Shown one piece after another: positions 40,401 through 53,240 of a stretch of 64,000 nt of DNA. Each line of letters starts with the position of its first letter. Position 1 is the stretch's first letter. The DNA is taken from the NCBI GenBank assembly GCA_016748015.1, contig JAAOMT010000502.1:438519-502518 (forward strand), read 5' to 3'. This DNA is from Geosiphon pyriformis. Its lineage: Eukaryota; Glomeromycota; Glomeromycetes; Archaeosporales; Geosiphonaceae. The notes beneath the pieces are model-generated. The model worked only from the letters and a program-made list of their open reading frames with translations, was not told where the DNA came from and did no database searches. Both the position numbers and the translations under genes were made by a program.

Positions 40401-41503
40401 ATTTTATTTAAGAAAAGTTTAAACAAAATTTTTTAAGCTATTTTAATAAAAACTATTAGTTTAATATTAGTAAAAATCTTTTTCTAATTATATAATTTTG
40501 GTATTATAGAAATTTAGACTTTTTTTTATTGTTTGAAAACTATACTTAACACTAAATATAAATTGAAAATATCTAACAAACTACCCAAAACTTATATATT
40601 ATTATGTTTCTAAAATTTATTAGGAATACTAAAAAAACCAGTAGCTTTTTTTTAGACAGTTTTTTAATTATCTGCAGAAACTTATTAAATTTAATATTAC
40701 ATATTATGTTTGAAAATACATTATTATCAACATAATTTAGAGAAACATATTGGTTAGATTACTAATCAAATAAAGCACTATACATTATATGTTTTCTTGT
40801 TTATTTTTTTATAATCTTGTTAATTATAAACTTAATTTTACAAAATTCCAGAACCAAATTATTATTTATTACCAGATAGTTAAGTATTATTTCTAAAACA
40901 GTTATTTCAAAACACTTCTAATCATATGTTTTTTATTAAAACAAAAGTTTTTCATATGTTTATTTATTAGTTTTCTAATAAAATTATTTTTAATAATCTT
41001 GAATTCATAATATTTAAATTTATGATACTTTTTTTTGACTCTTAATAAATAGCTTATAACTTTTTTCAATTTTTTATTATTATCAATTATAACATCTACT
41101 TTAAAGGCTTTTTTTTATTAATAGTAGTCTAAGTATTAATAAAGCAATTAATCTCTAAAATTTGATTCAAATCTTAACTTTTTACAATCTTAGTTACCAA
41201 CAGCTTTAGCTTAAAAAACTTTAATAATTGCTTGTTTTTTGAACATTCAAACTTATTAAACCAATGTTTAGAGAATATTTTATTAATACAATTCATTATT
41301 ATTTTCTTAAAAATCTCTCATATTATATCTAAATTATCACAACTTTTTGCATTATTAAATCTAGCTACTTTTTTTAAAAATTTATTTAATAAATACTCTT
41401 TAAATTATAACTATTTAGCAATATTAATGTTTTTAATTTTGAATTCTATCTATTTTTATTAATCTGTTTGTAATTATTATTAAGACAATATTTAAGAAAC
41501 TAT
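37430..41503 (-). mobile_element. Decayed LINE (non-LTR retrotransposon), 3' part
   Basis: Minus-strand frames, broken by stops, follow the order of a glomeromycotan LINE pol. From high to low coordinates these are: a conserved segment FSKHWFNKFECSKNKQLLKF (about 41,200-41,260); a heavily decayed RT-sized stretch; a region ending LLKRFGIVFVNQLL (39,035-39,232); an RNase H-like segment VVYINRLVKNL (about 38,810) with Ile-Asn where the catalytic Asp-Gly is expected; a zinc-finger-like CxxC..H..C block CGLIENFNHMFLC (about 38,030-38,075); and the C-terminal helix region ESYRSAMWLLATKLRVHYEK (37,715-37,790) ending in HGLLPRD. CpG is scarce. It is cut at 41,503 by gypsy element B and continues on the other side. 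The RT catalytic motif could not be picked out by eye. Confidence 0.65.
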
Positions 41504-42464
41504 TATTATTAGTAAAATTTTAGCTATTAACTAGCATAAAATTATTCTTATAATTCTTATCATTAATATACATATATTATTATCATTTTAAATTATTATT
41601 TATTATTTAATCAAATTATTAAATATTACTATTTAATTAATAACCTGATTTATACAATAGAAATTAGGATGATCAAAATTAAACAATATTTCGAATTATG
41701 TAATATTTAAGAATTTGCTAAAATTAATAAAAATTTGCTAAAATAATAGATAATTCACTAAAATAGTTAATAGTTTATTAAAATATATCTTTAGTTTATT
41801 GAAATTATAGCAAAGAAGAAAATTTAAGTTTATAAACTAGTATTATAACAAATTGTATAAAAAAAAGCTTCTCTTTTTAAGAAAATGTATCTTATTTAAA
41901 ATTATCTTAAAATCAATTATTTTACACACATTTTCACAAAAAAACAAATAAAAATTGAATATTTTGAAAACCCAACTTTTTTAAATAAATTACATTTAAT
42001 ATTTTCTAAAATTCAACTAATATTTTGAAATTAATTAACTACTAATTTCAGTAATTAGTTAGTGATTTTAGACCTAAACAAAAAATGATTTCTCTTGACA
42101 AAATTTTATTTTTTTTGTAATTTTTTTATTTTTATTATTTTTTTATTATTATAATTATTAAGATAATCTGCAAACAAGATTTCTGTAAAAGAATTGGCTT
42201 TTTACAACAAAGTAACTACATATTTTAGTAAGCTTCCAGATAAGCAATTTTTGGGAAAGAGTTAACATTTACTATAATATAACTATACAAAGCAACTGGC
42301 ATAAAATTGGCCATTCTACTTATAAGTTCAGTAGTTCAAATTATAGAAAATAATTTAAAAATAAATTTAGTTATCAGATGTCTACTAGCTTCCAGAAAAT
42401 GTGAATTAACAGCAAACAAATATTAACAACATTTAAGAAAAAATACCAAAAATCTTCAGTAACA
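41504..42464 (+). repeat. 5' LTR of gypsy B
   Basis: 961 bases, matching 48,545-49,506 along its whole length; in the stretches compared the differences are nearly all transitions. It ends CAGTAACA at the primer-site junction. Confidence 0.88.
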
Positions 42465-44000
42465 TTTGGTGTTCTTTTATGAAAATAACACAGCAATAAC
42501 AACTTTAAAGTAATGACTACATCAAACATAACAATGCTAAAATATTATCAATTAATTTACACTTACTGCAAATAACAATTTAGAATCTAAAATAAAATTA
42601 CAGTCTTTAAGAAAACACTTTTTTAATACATTAAAAACTGAATCAATGAATATCTTTTTAGAGACTACAATATTACAGAAGTCAAGAAAAACTTTTTTAA
42701 AAATATTATTTACTACTTAAATAGAAACTCAAAAAACATTAATGTTAATAAAACAAATAAACATTCAACTATGCAAAGAATATATCATGCTTTGTAATAA
42801 CTAATAGTGTTCAGAATATTATATAATTAGCATTTTCTTACTTAGTAAAAACAATAAATATAAAATCAAAGTTAGAAAACCTGAACCAAAAGAAGAAATT
42901 ACAATAACTCTAATCTATTTTATTGAAAATCAGCTTGTAATATAACTCTAATATTTTAACAACAATAAACAAGGAATAAGTTCTAAAAAAGCCAATGAAA
43001 TAAATGCTGAATATGATTTATAATACCCAGAAAAAAACACTTGAGTTCTCCAACAAAAATTTTTGACAAAGATTAACCTAAAAATTGCCATTAAAATTTT
43101 ACTAGAAGCAATATTCAAATTGCTTCTTGATCATTATTGACAAGCAAAAAAATCAACATTAGAGAAGGAATTATAAATGCAAAATATATTAAAAACATTA
43201 CAATTCTGTTATAAAATAAAATTAATAAACTATTCAAAATTAAGCATGTTGAAAAAATTGCTTAAACAATCTATCTATTGTTAATTAAAATTTTGGATAT
43301 ACAATTAGTCAACAACAGAAAACAATTAAGAAAAAGTGAAAGAGAAACCCAAAGTTTTGGTTCAACTGGAAAATTTACAGTTTTAGTAAATATAGTTTTT
43401 AATATACAGAATAAATCTTATCAGATTTTTTGACTTTCTTAACTAATTACCATCTTATTTTTTAGAGAATATCACGAAATCTACACTTGTTTAAAGTCTA
43501 CTATCACTCAACAAATTTTCAAATCAAATGAACAAATCTGTTTAAAACATAAAATTTTAATTCTAAATGTTTATATCCCAAAAGAAATAAAAAAATTTTG
43601 AGTTATCTTTTACAATTTAAACAGCCATTTTATCATTTTATTAAAATAAAGTAGAAATTCGAATTATATATAGCAATATTTTTTAAGATGAAACCTCTCA
43701 AATTGTCTTTAATTTTATCAAAATTATAAGACATACTCTATTTTCAAATCCAAACATTATTCTTATAATTGAAAACTACCATATTTTAAAAAAAAAACTC
43801 TTTTGAATTAACATGAATTCTTTAAAACCCTAACAACAAAAACAATTAAAACAGTTGATTGCCAAATATGCCAATATATTTATTAAAAATAATAATAATC
43901 TGGAAAAAAATGATATTATACAGCATTAGATTCATACAAAGAATGCTTTACTAAAATATTAATAAGTCTACCAAGTTCTATTGGCTAGTTACCAATTCAT
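42465..44000 (+). other. Gypsy B gag/leader region, unreadable
   Basis: This internal stretch lies where gag and protease should be. Stops are frequent in every frame, and I found neither a zinc knuckle nor a protease motif. By eye there is no CpG from 42,241 to about 43,460. Confidence 0.5.
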
Positions 44001-44069
44001 CAGAAAAAAAATTCAACAAATACTTAATAATAGCTTTATTTAATTATCAAAAAGCTCTTAGGTTTCACT

Positions 44070-47000
44070 AGTAATCCTTATAAAAAAAAAAATGAAAAAA
44101 TCAGATTTTGTGTAAATTATTAACAACTAAATAATATTATAATCAGAGATACTTACTCATTACCAAGAATTGACAATATACTAAACACTCTTAAAAAAGC
44201 CAAGTTTTTATCAACTTTAAACTTAAAAAATAGGTATTAACAAGTTAAAATAGATCTTAAAGACCACTTTAAAACAGCATTCACTATTCAAAAAAAAAAT
44301 TATAAGTTTAATATAATGTATTTTGGACTCTGTAATACACCAGCAATATTCCAAAAATTTATGAATCTTGTTTATGAAAGACTTTTATGACAATCAGTAG
44401 TCATTTATTTAGATAATATTAATGTATACTCTCCAAGTTTCGAAGTCTATTTGATCTATTTGTAAGAAGTTTTCAACAATTATAAAAAGCAGAATTAAAA
44501 TTAAACATTAAAAAATGTTACTTTAAAAAAACAAATTTGATTTTTTTTGGATATATTATTAGCAAAGATAAAGTTCAAACCAATTTAGGAACAATTAATG
44601 CTGTTAAAAATTTTCAAGTTCTCTGAAATACTACAGAACTAAAAAAATTTGTAGAATTAATCTTTTATTACTGAAAGTTTATTAAAAAATTTTTAGAAAT
44701 TACTAAACTACTTAATTACCTAATCAACAAAAACATAAAATATCAATAAATACAAACTCAACAACAACTATTCAACACCCTTAAAGAAAAACTTATCACA
44801 GTCTCAATTTTTACTTATTCAAATTTTAATAAAAGATTTTAGTTAGCTATTAATACTTTATATATAGCTTTTGGTACTATCTTATCATAATTGGATAACA
44901 ATAGTAATAAGCAAATAATTGTTTATGCCAGAAAAACTCCCAAACCAACTGAATTCAAATATGAATTCACTAAATTGGAAACAGCAGCTATTATTTGGAC
45001 TCTAAAATACTTTCAACAATATTTCCAAAATAGACTTCAATTTAATATTATCACAAATAATATTGGTTTCAAATAGCTCAACAAAAAAAGCTCTGAATTT
45101 AGTGCTAAACAATCTTGATGGTTTGATTTTCTAACAAACTACAAATATATTGTCTACTACAAATTAGGCAAATTGTATACAAATGTAGATAGTCTTAAGA
45201 CAAAATTAGAATCAATATCAACAAACTACTAATTTAATAATAGTCAACAAATAAAAATAGATCCTAAAAACTACAACAACATTAAAAACTATCTAAAGAT
45301 TTTTAACATATTAGAAAATTGGTTTCTAACTGAAAAACATTAATTATAACATTAATTCAAACAATATTTTCTGCATTACAACAAAATTTATTATTAAAAC
45401 TATTAAATCTAATAAATTTATTCAAATTAGTCCAACAAAATAAAAAAAACACTCTTATATAACATATATACAGATCTTTTATTAAAATATCTAAGAAGAG
45501 ACAACACAATACAAAAAACATAAAAACATTATTTTTGGTCTTACATGTATCAAGATATTTAATAGTATATAAAATTATGTAATAGTTATTAAAGAAAAAA
45601 AGAAACCTGACTCATTGAATCTTTAAATCCAATCAAAGTTGGACAACTATTTAACAGAATAGGAATTAATTTAGTCAGACTATTACTTATTATCACTCAA
45701 AGAAATTATTATATTATAGTCACAATAGATTATTTTACCAAATAGTCTAAAACCAGAGCTATTTAATAAGCAAATGCAAAATCAGTAGCAAATTTTATTT
45801 ATAAAAACATTATTTGTAGACATGAATGTTGTTACCCAAGTTGAAAAACCAATCCGAAGTTATGAAAAAACATGACCAAAACATAACATAACACAGAATA
45901 ACGTTGAATAATGCATTATAACTTAGAATAGCACAGAATAATGTATTACAACATAGAATAACACAGAAAAACACATAATAACACTAAATAACGTATTATA
46001 ACATAGAATAACTAGTAATAATGTAGAAAAACAAAGCAATAACAGAAATAACAAAGCAATAGTTAGCAATAATGAAACAATCAGAAGCAATTCTATAAAA
46101 CCAAAAAAATGTATAAAAATGAGTAGTTGTAAAAAATAAAAAAAAACAGACAGATAGATATGAACCACTAAACAAGAATCAAATATCTATACCCCTTTAT
46201 CATTTATTATATTTCATATTCATCTTCTGAAATAAATCAATTATTAAGAAATCAGAATCACAAATTAATGTTTTTAAACTTTGTGAATTTTATGTGAATT
46301 AATTATTGTTTCATATCTTCGTTTTAGAACAGATGCTCTTAGCATAATCACCTTGAACTATTAATGATTTGGACCAATCACTCTTGATTATGGTGATTGA
46401 TGATACTAATTCTTTTCTTTCTTTCTTTCTTTTATTTTTTTTTTCTTTTTATTTCTTTTTATTTCTTTTTATTTCTTTTCTTTATTTTTTTGTGGAGCAG
46501 CAACATAGTAAAATCAACTGTCTGAGAATAGACTTTATGATAGCCTGGTAAAAGAAAGAAGCTCTTTCTAGGTTTTTGGATATTAACATTATCTTAATAG
46601 CTTACTAAAAGAGCAAAAAGACAATGCCAGACCTTAAGAGACTTATAATCAAGATTAAGCCACTGGAATTACATGAAACATGCCTTACCAATAATTGAAA
46701 GCACCAAATATTACCATCTTTTTATCTTACCAAGTTTATTTGTAAAAATGTCTAATTGAACTTTTATTTGATCAAAAAACACATTTTGTAAACAACTTGA
46801 TACAAAAAATTTGTAAACAATTTAATATCAAACAATCTTTATTATCACTATATTATCTATAAACAAACAAATTGGTAGAATGTTTTAACCAAATATTGTG
46901 TAAATTATTAGCCAAAGTCTTAACCAATTTTGAACAAAAATAAGATATCTTTATTTTATTAGTGTTACTAGCATACAGAATACTAAAACAAAATATCATA

Positions 47001-47420
47001 AAACACATATTTTTTGATCTAACTTATAGAAAAACAGCAATATTACCAATTAATTTTACTGTGAAAACATATTCAGTACAACCAATTAATAAAAAACTTT
47101 TAGAAAACATTTTAATGAAGAATCTATATTCTTTTTAGTACTTTGGAAAAGAAATAACAAATAATAGCCATCTATATTGAACATTTTTAAGCTCAACAAA
47201 AAAAATAGCATGACAACAAATTGCCACCAATTACTAATAAGTTCAAAGTTAAAAACAAAGTTCTCTTATACAAAACTAAGACTAAAAAACAATAGAGCAG
47301 AAAATTTAAACATAAATGACATAAACCATTCTATATTTATGAAATACTAGGCAATAGATTATATAAGTTAAGATTTGATAACAAAGTTTTAGCAAAAATT
47401 GCACATGGAAATTAATTAAA
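44070..47420 (+). pseudogene. Gypsy B pol: reverse transcriptase, RNase H and integrase remnants
   Basis: RT blocks: IRFCVNYQQLNN (about 44,100-44,140), LPRIDNILNTL (about 44,165), FLSTLNLKNRYQQVKIDL, then FGLCNTPAIFQKFM and the active-site motif YLDN (44,406-44,417), where YLDD is expected. RNase H is open at 44,891-45,076 (KLETAAIIWTLKYFQQYF). The integrase catalytic core starts near 45,630 (IGINLVRLLL, DYFTK) and is interrupted at 45,829 by solo LTR C. It resumes at 46,752 with LLFDQKTHF-like remnants and the YHPQTN-type block (about 46,850-46,890). Numerous stops, mostly where Gln, Trp or Arg are conserved, prevent translation. Confidence 0.85.
45830..46747 (+). repeat. Solo LTR C inserted in gypsy B integrase
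   Basis: It starts TGTTACCC and ends TTTGTAAAA (expected ..TAACA), with the duplication ATGT at 45,826-45,829 and 46,748-46,751. Removing it and one ATGT rejoins the integrase reading (CRHEC, then the L.SD..THF block). It shares layout with the LTRs of A, namely a TTTCT-rich stretch (46,410-46,490) followed by a CTGGTAAAA motif, but is not the same sequence. Its left part holds many AATAACA/AACACAGAAT-type near-repeats (45,880-46,070). Several CpGs survive, unlike the surrounding element, which fits a younger insertion. The strand is inferred from the layout. Confidence 0.75.
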
Positions 47421-48544
47421 ACATTATTATTTCAGAAACAATTCTAAATCATTAATTCCACAAATTAGTATATATTTCTTTTTAATAATTGCTAAAGATA
47501 TTTTTTGAAACTTAGAACCAATAGTTATAATAGAACAACAACCAAATTTGAATATTGAATTTAATATTAAAAATACACAAATATAAAACAAAAATAGTAA
47601 ATAATTACAAAAAAACCCAAAACCAAAAATATATAAAAACCCAATACCCAAAAATATTTTTGTATTTTTTTTTTAAATTCTTTTTAAAATTTTACTTTTT
47701 ATTTTAAATTTTTTTAAATTGAACTGCAGAGTGTCATCATCTCTTCTTTCCAAATTATTTTTCAACTTTGCTGGTAATTTCAAAGTTTTCAAGTTATCTC
47801 TTGTTAAAACTAAATTTTATGCCAAAGCTGCTGTCTTTTAATTGCAATTTTATTTTTTTAATATGATTATTTTATGAAATATTTAACAAATATTCCAGAA
47901 ATTAATATTAACTTTGAAAACACTCCCAAACTTATTCATAACAATTAATGAAAGTCAAATTAATTACACTCAAAAAAAAACTACAATGTCAATAATAAAT
48001 AATTCTAAGAATTATTACACTTATAAAAGAAACACAAAAAGTTATTTTGGAATTCAATTATCAGAACTTTTGAAGCAAACATTAAAAAAAATTTTTTATT
48101 CACTCTTATTAATATTTTACCAAAAATCACAACACAACAAAAACTTCTGTAGTATTTTAATAAACAGAAAAATAAATATACTTTTATATATAGATATTTT
48201 ATATTGGAAAAACACTTTATGAATAAAAATTAGAACTTGTAACAACAAATCTTACTCCTAAAGCTATATAAAAACAAATTTACAACAAATTTAAAACAGT
48301 AGTTGGATCAACAAACACTTGTTATAAACTCAAAGCAGTACTTAGTTTCTATAACTTAATACTTGCAAAAACGTCTTATAAAATCTAATACTTCAAACAA
48401 TAAAGATTCAATACATTGACAAACTCACAAAACTAAAATTTTAACAATTTTCAGACCAAATTACTATGATTATTTTGGACTACTATCTCAATATTACAGA
48501 TAGTATTTGAATTTTAATGGAGTTTAGTTTTGAAAAGGAGATTA

Positions 48545-49506
48545 TATTACCAGTAAAATTTTAACTATTAACTAGCATGAAATTACTCTTATTATTAATT
48601 TGCATATATTAATATCATTTCAAATTATTACTTATTATTTAATTAAATTATTGAATATCACTATTTAATTAATAATCTGATTTATACAATAGAAATTAGG
48701 ATAATTAAAATTACACAATACTCTAAACTATATAACATTCAAGAATTTGTCGAAATTGGTAAAAATTCACTAAAATAATAAATAATTTACTGAAATAGTT
48801 AATAGTTTAACAAAATATATCTTTAATTCATCAAAATTATAGCAATGAAAAAAGTTTAAGTTCAAGTTCATAAACTAGTATTATAACAAGTTGTATAAAA
48901 GAAGAACTTCTTTTTTTAAGAAAATATACTTTACTCAAAATTATTTTAGTTAGAATCAATTATCTTATACACATTTTCACAAAAAAACAAATAAAAATTA
49001 AATACTTTGAAAACCCAACTTTTTAAAATAAATTACACTTAATATTCCTTAAAACTCAACTAATATTTTAAAATTAATTAGCTATTAATTTTAGTAATTA
49101 GTTAGTGACTTCAGACCTGAACAGAGAATAATATTTCTTAACAAAATTTTATTTCTTTTACAATTTTTTTATTTCTTTTTATTTTTTATTATTATAATTA
49201 TTAGGATAGCTTACGGACAAGATTCCTGTAAAAAAATTGATTTTTTACAACAAAATAACTACATATTTTAGTAAGCTTCCAGATGAGCAATTTTTGGAAA
49301 AGAGTTGACATTTACTACAATATAACTATACAAAACAACTGGCACAAAATTGGCCATTCTACTTATAAGTTCAGTAGTTCAAATTATAAGAGATATTTGA
49401 AAATAAATTGAGTTATTAGATGTTTACTAGCTTTTAGAAAATATAAATTAACAGCAAACAGATATTAACAGCATTTAGAAAAAGAGACCAAAAACTTTTA
49501 ATAATA
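48545..49506 (+). repeat. 3' LTR of gypsy B
   Basis: 962 bases, preceded by a polypurine tract and ending AATAATA before the target duplication CTAT. It corresponds to the 5' LTR end CAGTAACA through C-to-T and G-to-A changes only. Confidence 0.88.
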
Positions 49507-49829
49507 CTATTTAAACTAACTACAATTAAGACTGTTTTGTGATTTGTATTAAAGAATTTAAACATAATATCAACTTTATAATCTACAACTGTAAATATTA
49601 GGTTTTAGTTTACAAAAATAAAATTTATAATCTTTTTAATATCTTTAAAATTGTTTTAAGTAGGAGTCTTAACTAATAAATGTCTACTAAATAAGTTGAC
49701 TAGGCTTAAATCCAAACAAAACTTAAAATTTATACTTTTCTTTGAACTGTTTTTGTTGAAATTCTTACTCAAAACCACAAAAGTATTGAAATTAACTGTT
49801 TTAGTAATAAAAAAGTTAATTTTTGCTGT
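49507..49829 (-). mobile_element. LINE middle segment between gypsy B and gypsy A
   Basis: On the minus strand this segment is nearly open in one frame for about 105 codons, with two stops (SFVVLS-like start, then SRHLLVKTPT and NHKTVLIVVSLN). Joined to 41,499 after removing gypsy B and one copy of CTAT, the same frame continues for a further 20 or so codons (SFLNIVLIIITNRLIKIDRI). This supports it being the LINE interrupted by B. Confidence 0.55.
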
Positions 49830-50651
49830 TGTTATTCATAAAAAAGAAAACAAATATAGAAAATAGTAGACCAATAAGAGAGTAGTAATTAGCATATGAG
49901 CATATTGCTCAGCAATATGAAGTGATGTTAGAAAATTAGAGCACATTGCTCAGCAATGTGAGCATTATTTAAGAAATTATAGCACATTGCTTGGGAATGT
50001 GAGCAATCTTGTAGAACATAAATTATGTATATATAATGTTAGCATTAGAAAAAAAAAGACAAACCTCTTAGTTTAGATTTAATCTAAGCAACTTTCCACA
50101 TCACAAATATCAATAACTAATTATTTAATATTTCAAATCTACTCCACACTATTAATACTTTATGTTGATAGTAATTGATACGTAATCTAACTGAAACAAT
50201 AGCTCTTAATCATGACTATTGACAGGATACTAATATTTATTGTTTTGGCTTATTTCTTTATTTTTCTTTTATTTTTTTTCTTTTCTATTGCTTTGTTATT
50301 TTTTGTTATTGACTAATTGATTAAAGAGTAAAAGCACTAAGTTATTGATGTCACAAATAGTCTGGTAAAAAACCCAGAAATAAGGGTATAAGATTTATAA
50401 ATTAACAGATAGCTTACCAGAAGGGCACAACTGTCAGAATAAACTGGCCACTATGCTGAAAACAGAAATTGGGAAAACAACTTGAGAGATCAACCAAAGC
50501 CAACTATAGTAAATCTCTGTTCATTATACAAAGGACTCAACCAAAACCTTCAGATCACAAAAACCTTCAAAAACCAACATCATTATATCAACTGAACACC
50601 AAGTTATGAATTTGTTATTTACTTTGAGATTCCAAATAATTATCTGTAACA
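49830..50651 (+). repeat. 5' LTR of gypsy A
   Basis: 822 bases. It contains a run of three near-identical palindromic motifs (49,901-50,001), a TATA-like stretch (TATATATAATG, about 50,028) and a pyrimidine-rich block (50,250-50,300). Confidence 0.92.
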
Positions 50652-50670
50652 TTTGGTGCTCTCTGTGAGG
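50652..50670 (+). promoter_or_regulatory. Presumed primer-binding site of gypsy A
   Basis: The 19 bases TTTGGTGCTCTCTGTGAGG directly follow the LTR end. Element B has a matching start (TTTGGTGTTCT) in the same position. The tRNA primer was not identified. Confidence 0.5.
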
Positions 50671-51629
50671 TTTAATCTTATAGAAAACCAGCACTAACAA
50701 CAATTATTCAAAAGTGACAGAATCAGAAATAATAGGAACAAACTATTTAGAATTTGCTAAATTCTTATTTTAACAATACAGCCAACAATTGGACTTAACC
50801 AACAACTATTATCCAATAGAATCAGCCTTCAATTTTTACATTAATGAGAAAATCACAGATTTTTTAGAAAGACCAGTTGATATTGAATCAGACAGAGAAA
50901 ATTTCTATACAGAATTAATCTAACACATCAGCTTATCATGAAATTATAGTTTTGTACCAATTATCAAAAAAATTAATCAAGAAATTGAAAAATACACTCA
51001 ACAACAATTCCCCATTATTTATGCAGATAAAAGTAAAGGAAAGTTACAAACCCCAGCAGTAACTCCAAAAGAAATACAACTACCAACGTGAAAGAAACAA
51101 AGAATCAAATCTCTATTATATCTATCATACCATCACACATCCAGAAATACCATTAATATTACATTAACAGACATGTTCACATTAAACATGACATCAACAT
51201 TTGGATGACTTCTATTTTAAAGTAAACAAAAAAAAGCAGAATTATTAGGAATCTATAATAATTACTTCAAAGAATTTAAATTGTAATTACCAACACCATC
51301 AGAATTTTAATCACTGCCACTTTCACCAGATTTTGGAACTGGAGATAATGGCATTAAAAAAAATGAATAAAGAGGATCAAGAATTTAATTATCAAAATCT
51401 GATCACAGAAAATTCAGAAATTAAAACTCTGAATATTCAAACCCAGCAAGCTCTGAATAATCTAAATTCTGAGTTAATTAATCAAGAAAACTTATCTTTA
51501 GAAATTGTCATCAATTAGCAACCAATTAATCCGATTACTAAACAACTTCAACAGCCACCAATATTATCCCAACAATTATCCCTTCAACCACCATAACAAC
51601 CAAACTTAGATCCAATGGCCTATATCCTA

Positions 51630-52410
51630 ATAGTAAAACTTGAAAAGTTTACAGGCAAAGAAGATGATGTTTAAGTGTGACTGAATAATGTGGAAAAAGT
51701 CATTGCAGCCAATAGATGGAATGATGCCAGAGCCATACAAGCCATTCTATATTTTTTTTAGAATACTGCCAACTCATAGTATCAAAGCTTAGTTAACAAA
51801 TCTTAAGATTTTAATGCATTTAAGCTTGCATTCCTACAATATTTCAACAATAATAATAACATCAACCAATTGGCCAACACTTTTACTACCATTAAGCAAA
51901 GAAAAAGTGAAGCAGTCACTATCTATTTAGAACACTTTCATAGGAATCTGTGCCAAATTCAGACAATTCAAGCTGATTATTTTACAGCACCACAAATTCT
52001 AAATTAATTTATTAGAAGTTTGTGCAGTAGCATTCTTTAATGTGTACATCCATTATATTGAGCAGACTTTTAAGCCACAGTTACAAATGCCAGAGATTTT
52101 GAAGCAGCTGAACTCAAAGCTAACCACGCCCAAGCCATAAATCTAGTAATAAACAGATCATCTGACTTGGATTCTAAATTGAAGCAATTCAGTAAATCAA
52201 TTAATCAGAAATTAGAGGAATACTTAGCTAACAACAATTAGGCAATTTATCAATCTTATTAATGATGCAATAATTAAAGAAACTCTAATCACATCCAAAA
52301 TCAATCATGTTCAGCATTGTTGACCAATCAACAGTGACAACAGAAAACACATAATTGCCACTATTGTGGGAAACAAAAACACTTACAAATTGACTGCCAC
52401 CATTGCTTAA
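51630..52410 (+). pseudogene. Gypsy A gag with zinc knuckle, broken
   Basis: One frame reads a Retrotrans_gag-type domain from LEKFTGKEDDV (51,631) through NNVEKVIAANRWNDARAIQA, FNAFKLAFLQYFNNNNNINQ, IKQRKSEAVTIYLEHFHRNL and NARDFEAAELKANHAQAI, with about a dozen stops, mostly TAA/TAG/TGA in place of Gln or Trp. A CCHC knuckle follows in another frame, CHYCGKQKHLQIDC (52,356-52,397), where the usual GKxGH glycine has become Lys. An upstream frame (50,700-51,540) rich in Asn, Gln and Ile probably belongs to the same protein. Confidence 0.8.
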
Positions 52411-52658
52411 ATAATCAATGATTAGGAAATCAGTATCAAAACTCCAATTGTTGGTTTCAAACTCCAAGTTACCAACCAAACCCAGAACCATATCATCAGA
52501 ATTACCTATCAATGACACAGCAACCAATATATTAACTGCCAATATATCAAACTCCAACATCTGTAATATATTAACCATAGTTATAAGTAATATATCAGTC
52601 TTCACAAATTCAAACACCATTACAAAACTTACCTTAAAATGAAATCCAAAAGCCAAAA

Positions 52659-53240
52659 ATGACACAACAAAGCTGGAGATCAGTGATAGTAGTCCATCAA
52701 TTGATTCTCAGTTCTTCAGCTCAACTATCAAGATCTCGACAGCAGAATTTGGGCACTGGGTACATTCAAAACCCAAATTTTCAACACTATTTAAGCCTTT
52801 TAGTAATCCCAAAAAATGCTTTATCCAATAACTTAAGAACCAACCAAACAAAACCACTTATTACCAACATACCTTCAGCCATTGTTACCAATGATGAATT
52901 ACTAGCAGCAATTTTTCTGTTCGAACTTAAGGAACTATCATCTATGCCATTGTTCAGTGGAGTCATGCTCAAAGAAAAACCAATCACCACTATGTACACA
53001 GATGCTAAAATTGATAGCCATCCCATTAAACTAATATTAAATAGTGAGTCAGCAGGCAGCATTATCACATAACAACTTATGGACCAATTAGGTTGCTGAG
53101 TTGATTGTGCTGCCAGCACCAGAATCATAACAGCTAATAGAGTGACTAAAACTCCAATTGGCAAGATTGATGACCTTTTCATAGAAGTCAACAGCATCAT
53201 AGTACCAATTAAAATATTACTTATGGAAGCCACTTAGTAT
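52659..53240 (+). pseudogene. Gypsy A aspartic protease region
   Basis: An open stretch (52,659-53,072) ends in IDSHPIKLILNSESAGSIIT and continues past a stop through RVTKTPIGKIDDLFIEVN and KILLMEAT. This is a retropepsin-like protease in which the catalytic DSG reads NSE (53,040-53,048). Asp to Asn and Gly to Glu are both single G-to-A changes. The protease would be inactive. Confidence 0.75.

Larger units (their letters stand above)
41504..49506 (+). mobile_element. Ty3/gypsy LTR retrotransposon B, complete but decayed
   Basis: Two LTRs (41,504-42,464 and 48,545-49,506) flank an internal region with pol in the order RT, RNase H, integrase. A 4-base target duplication CTAT lies at 41,500-41,503 and 49,507-49,510. 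A polypurine tract precedes the 3' LTR (AAAAGGAGATTA, 48,533-48,544), and the 5' LTR ends TAACA directly before a presumed primer site TTTGGTGTTC. The LTRs begin TATTA instead of TGTTA, consistent with a G-to-A change. The element sits inside a LINE and its integrase is split by solo LTR C. Gag cannot be recognised with confidence. Many stops make it inactive. Confidence 0.88.

Noticed and set aside
45923-46168. Minus-strand Leu/Phe-rich 81-codon frame
   Set aside because: It lies in the repetitive left part of solo LTR C and has no motif.
46405-46490. TTTCT-rich tract as an independent microsatellite
   Set aside because: It is part of solo LTR C; a similar pyrimidine block lies in the LTRs of element A.
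49901-50001. CRISPR-like spaced repeats
   Set aside because: Only three degenerate palindromic units within an LTR; no regular spacers, and the genome is eukaryotic.
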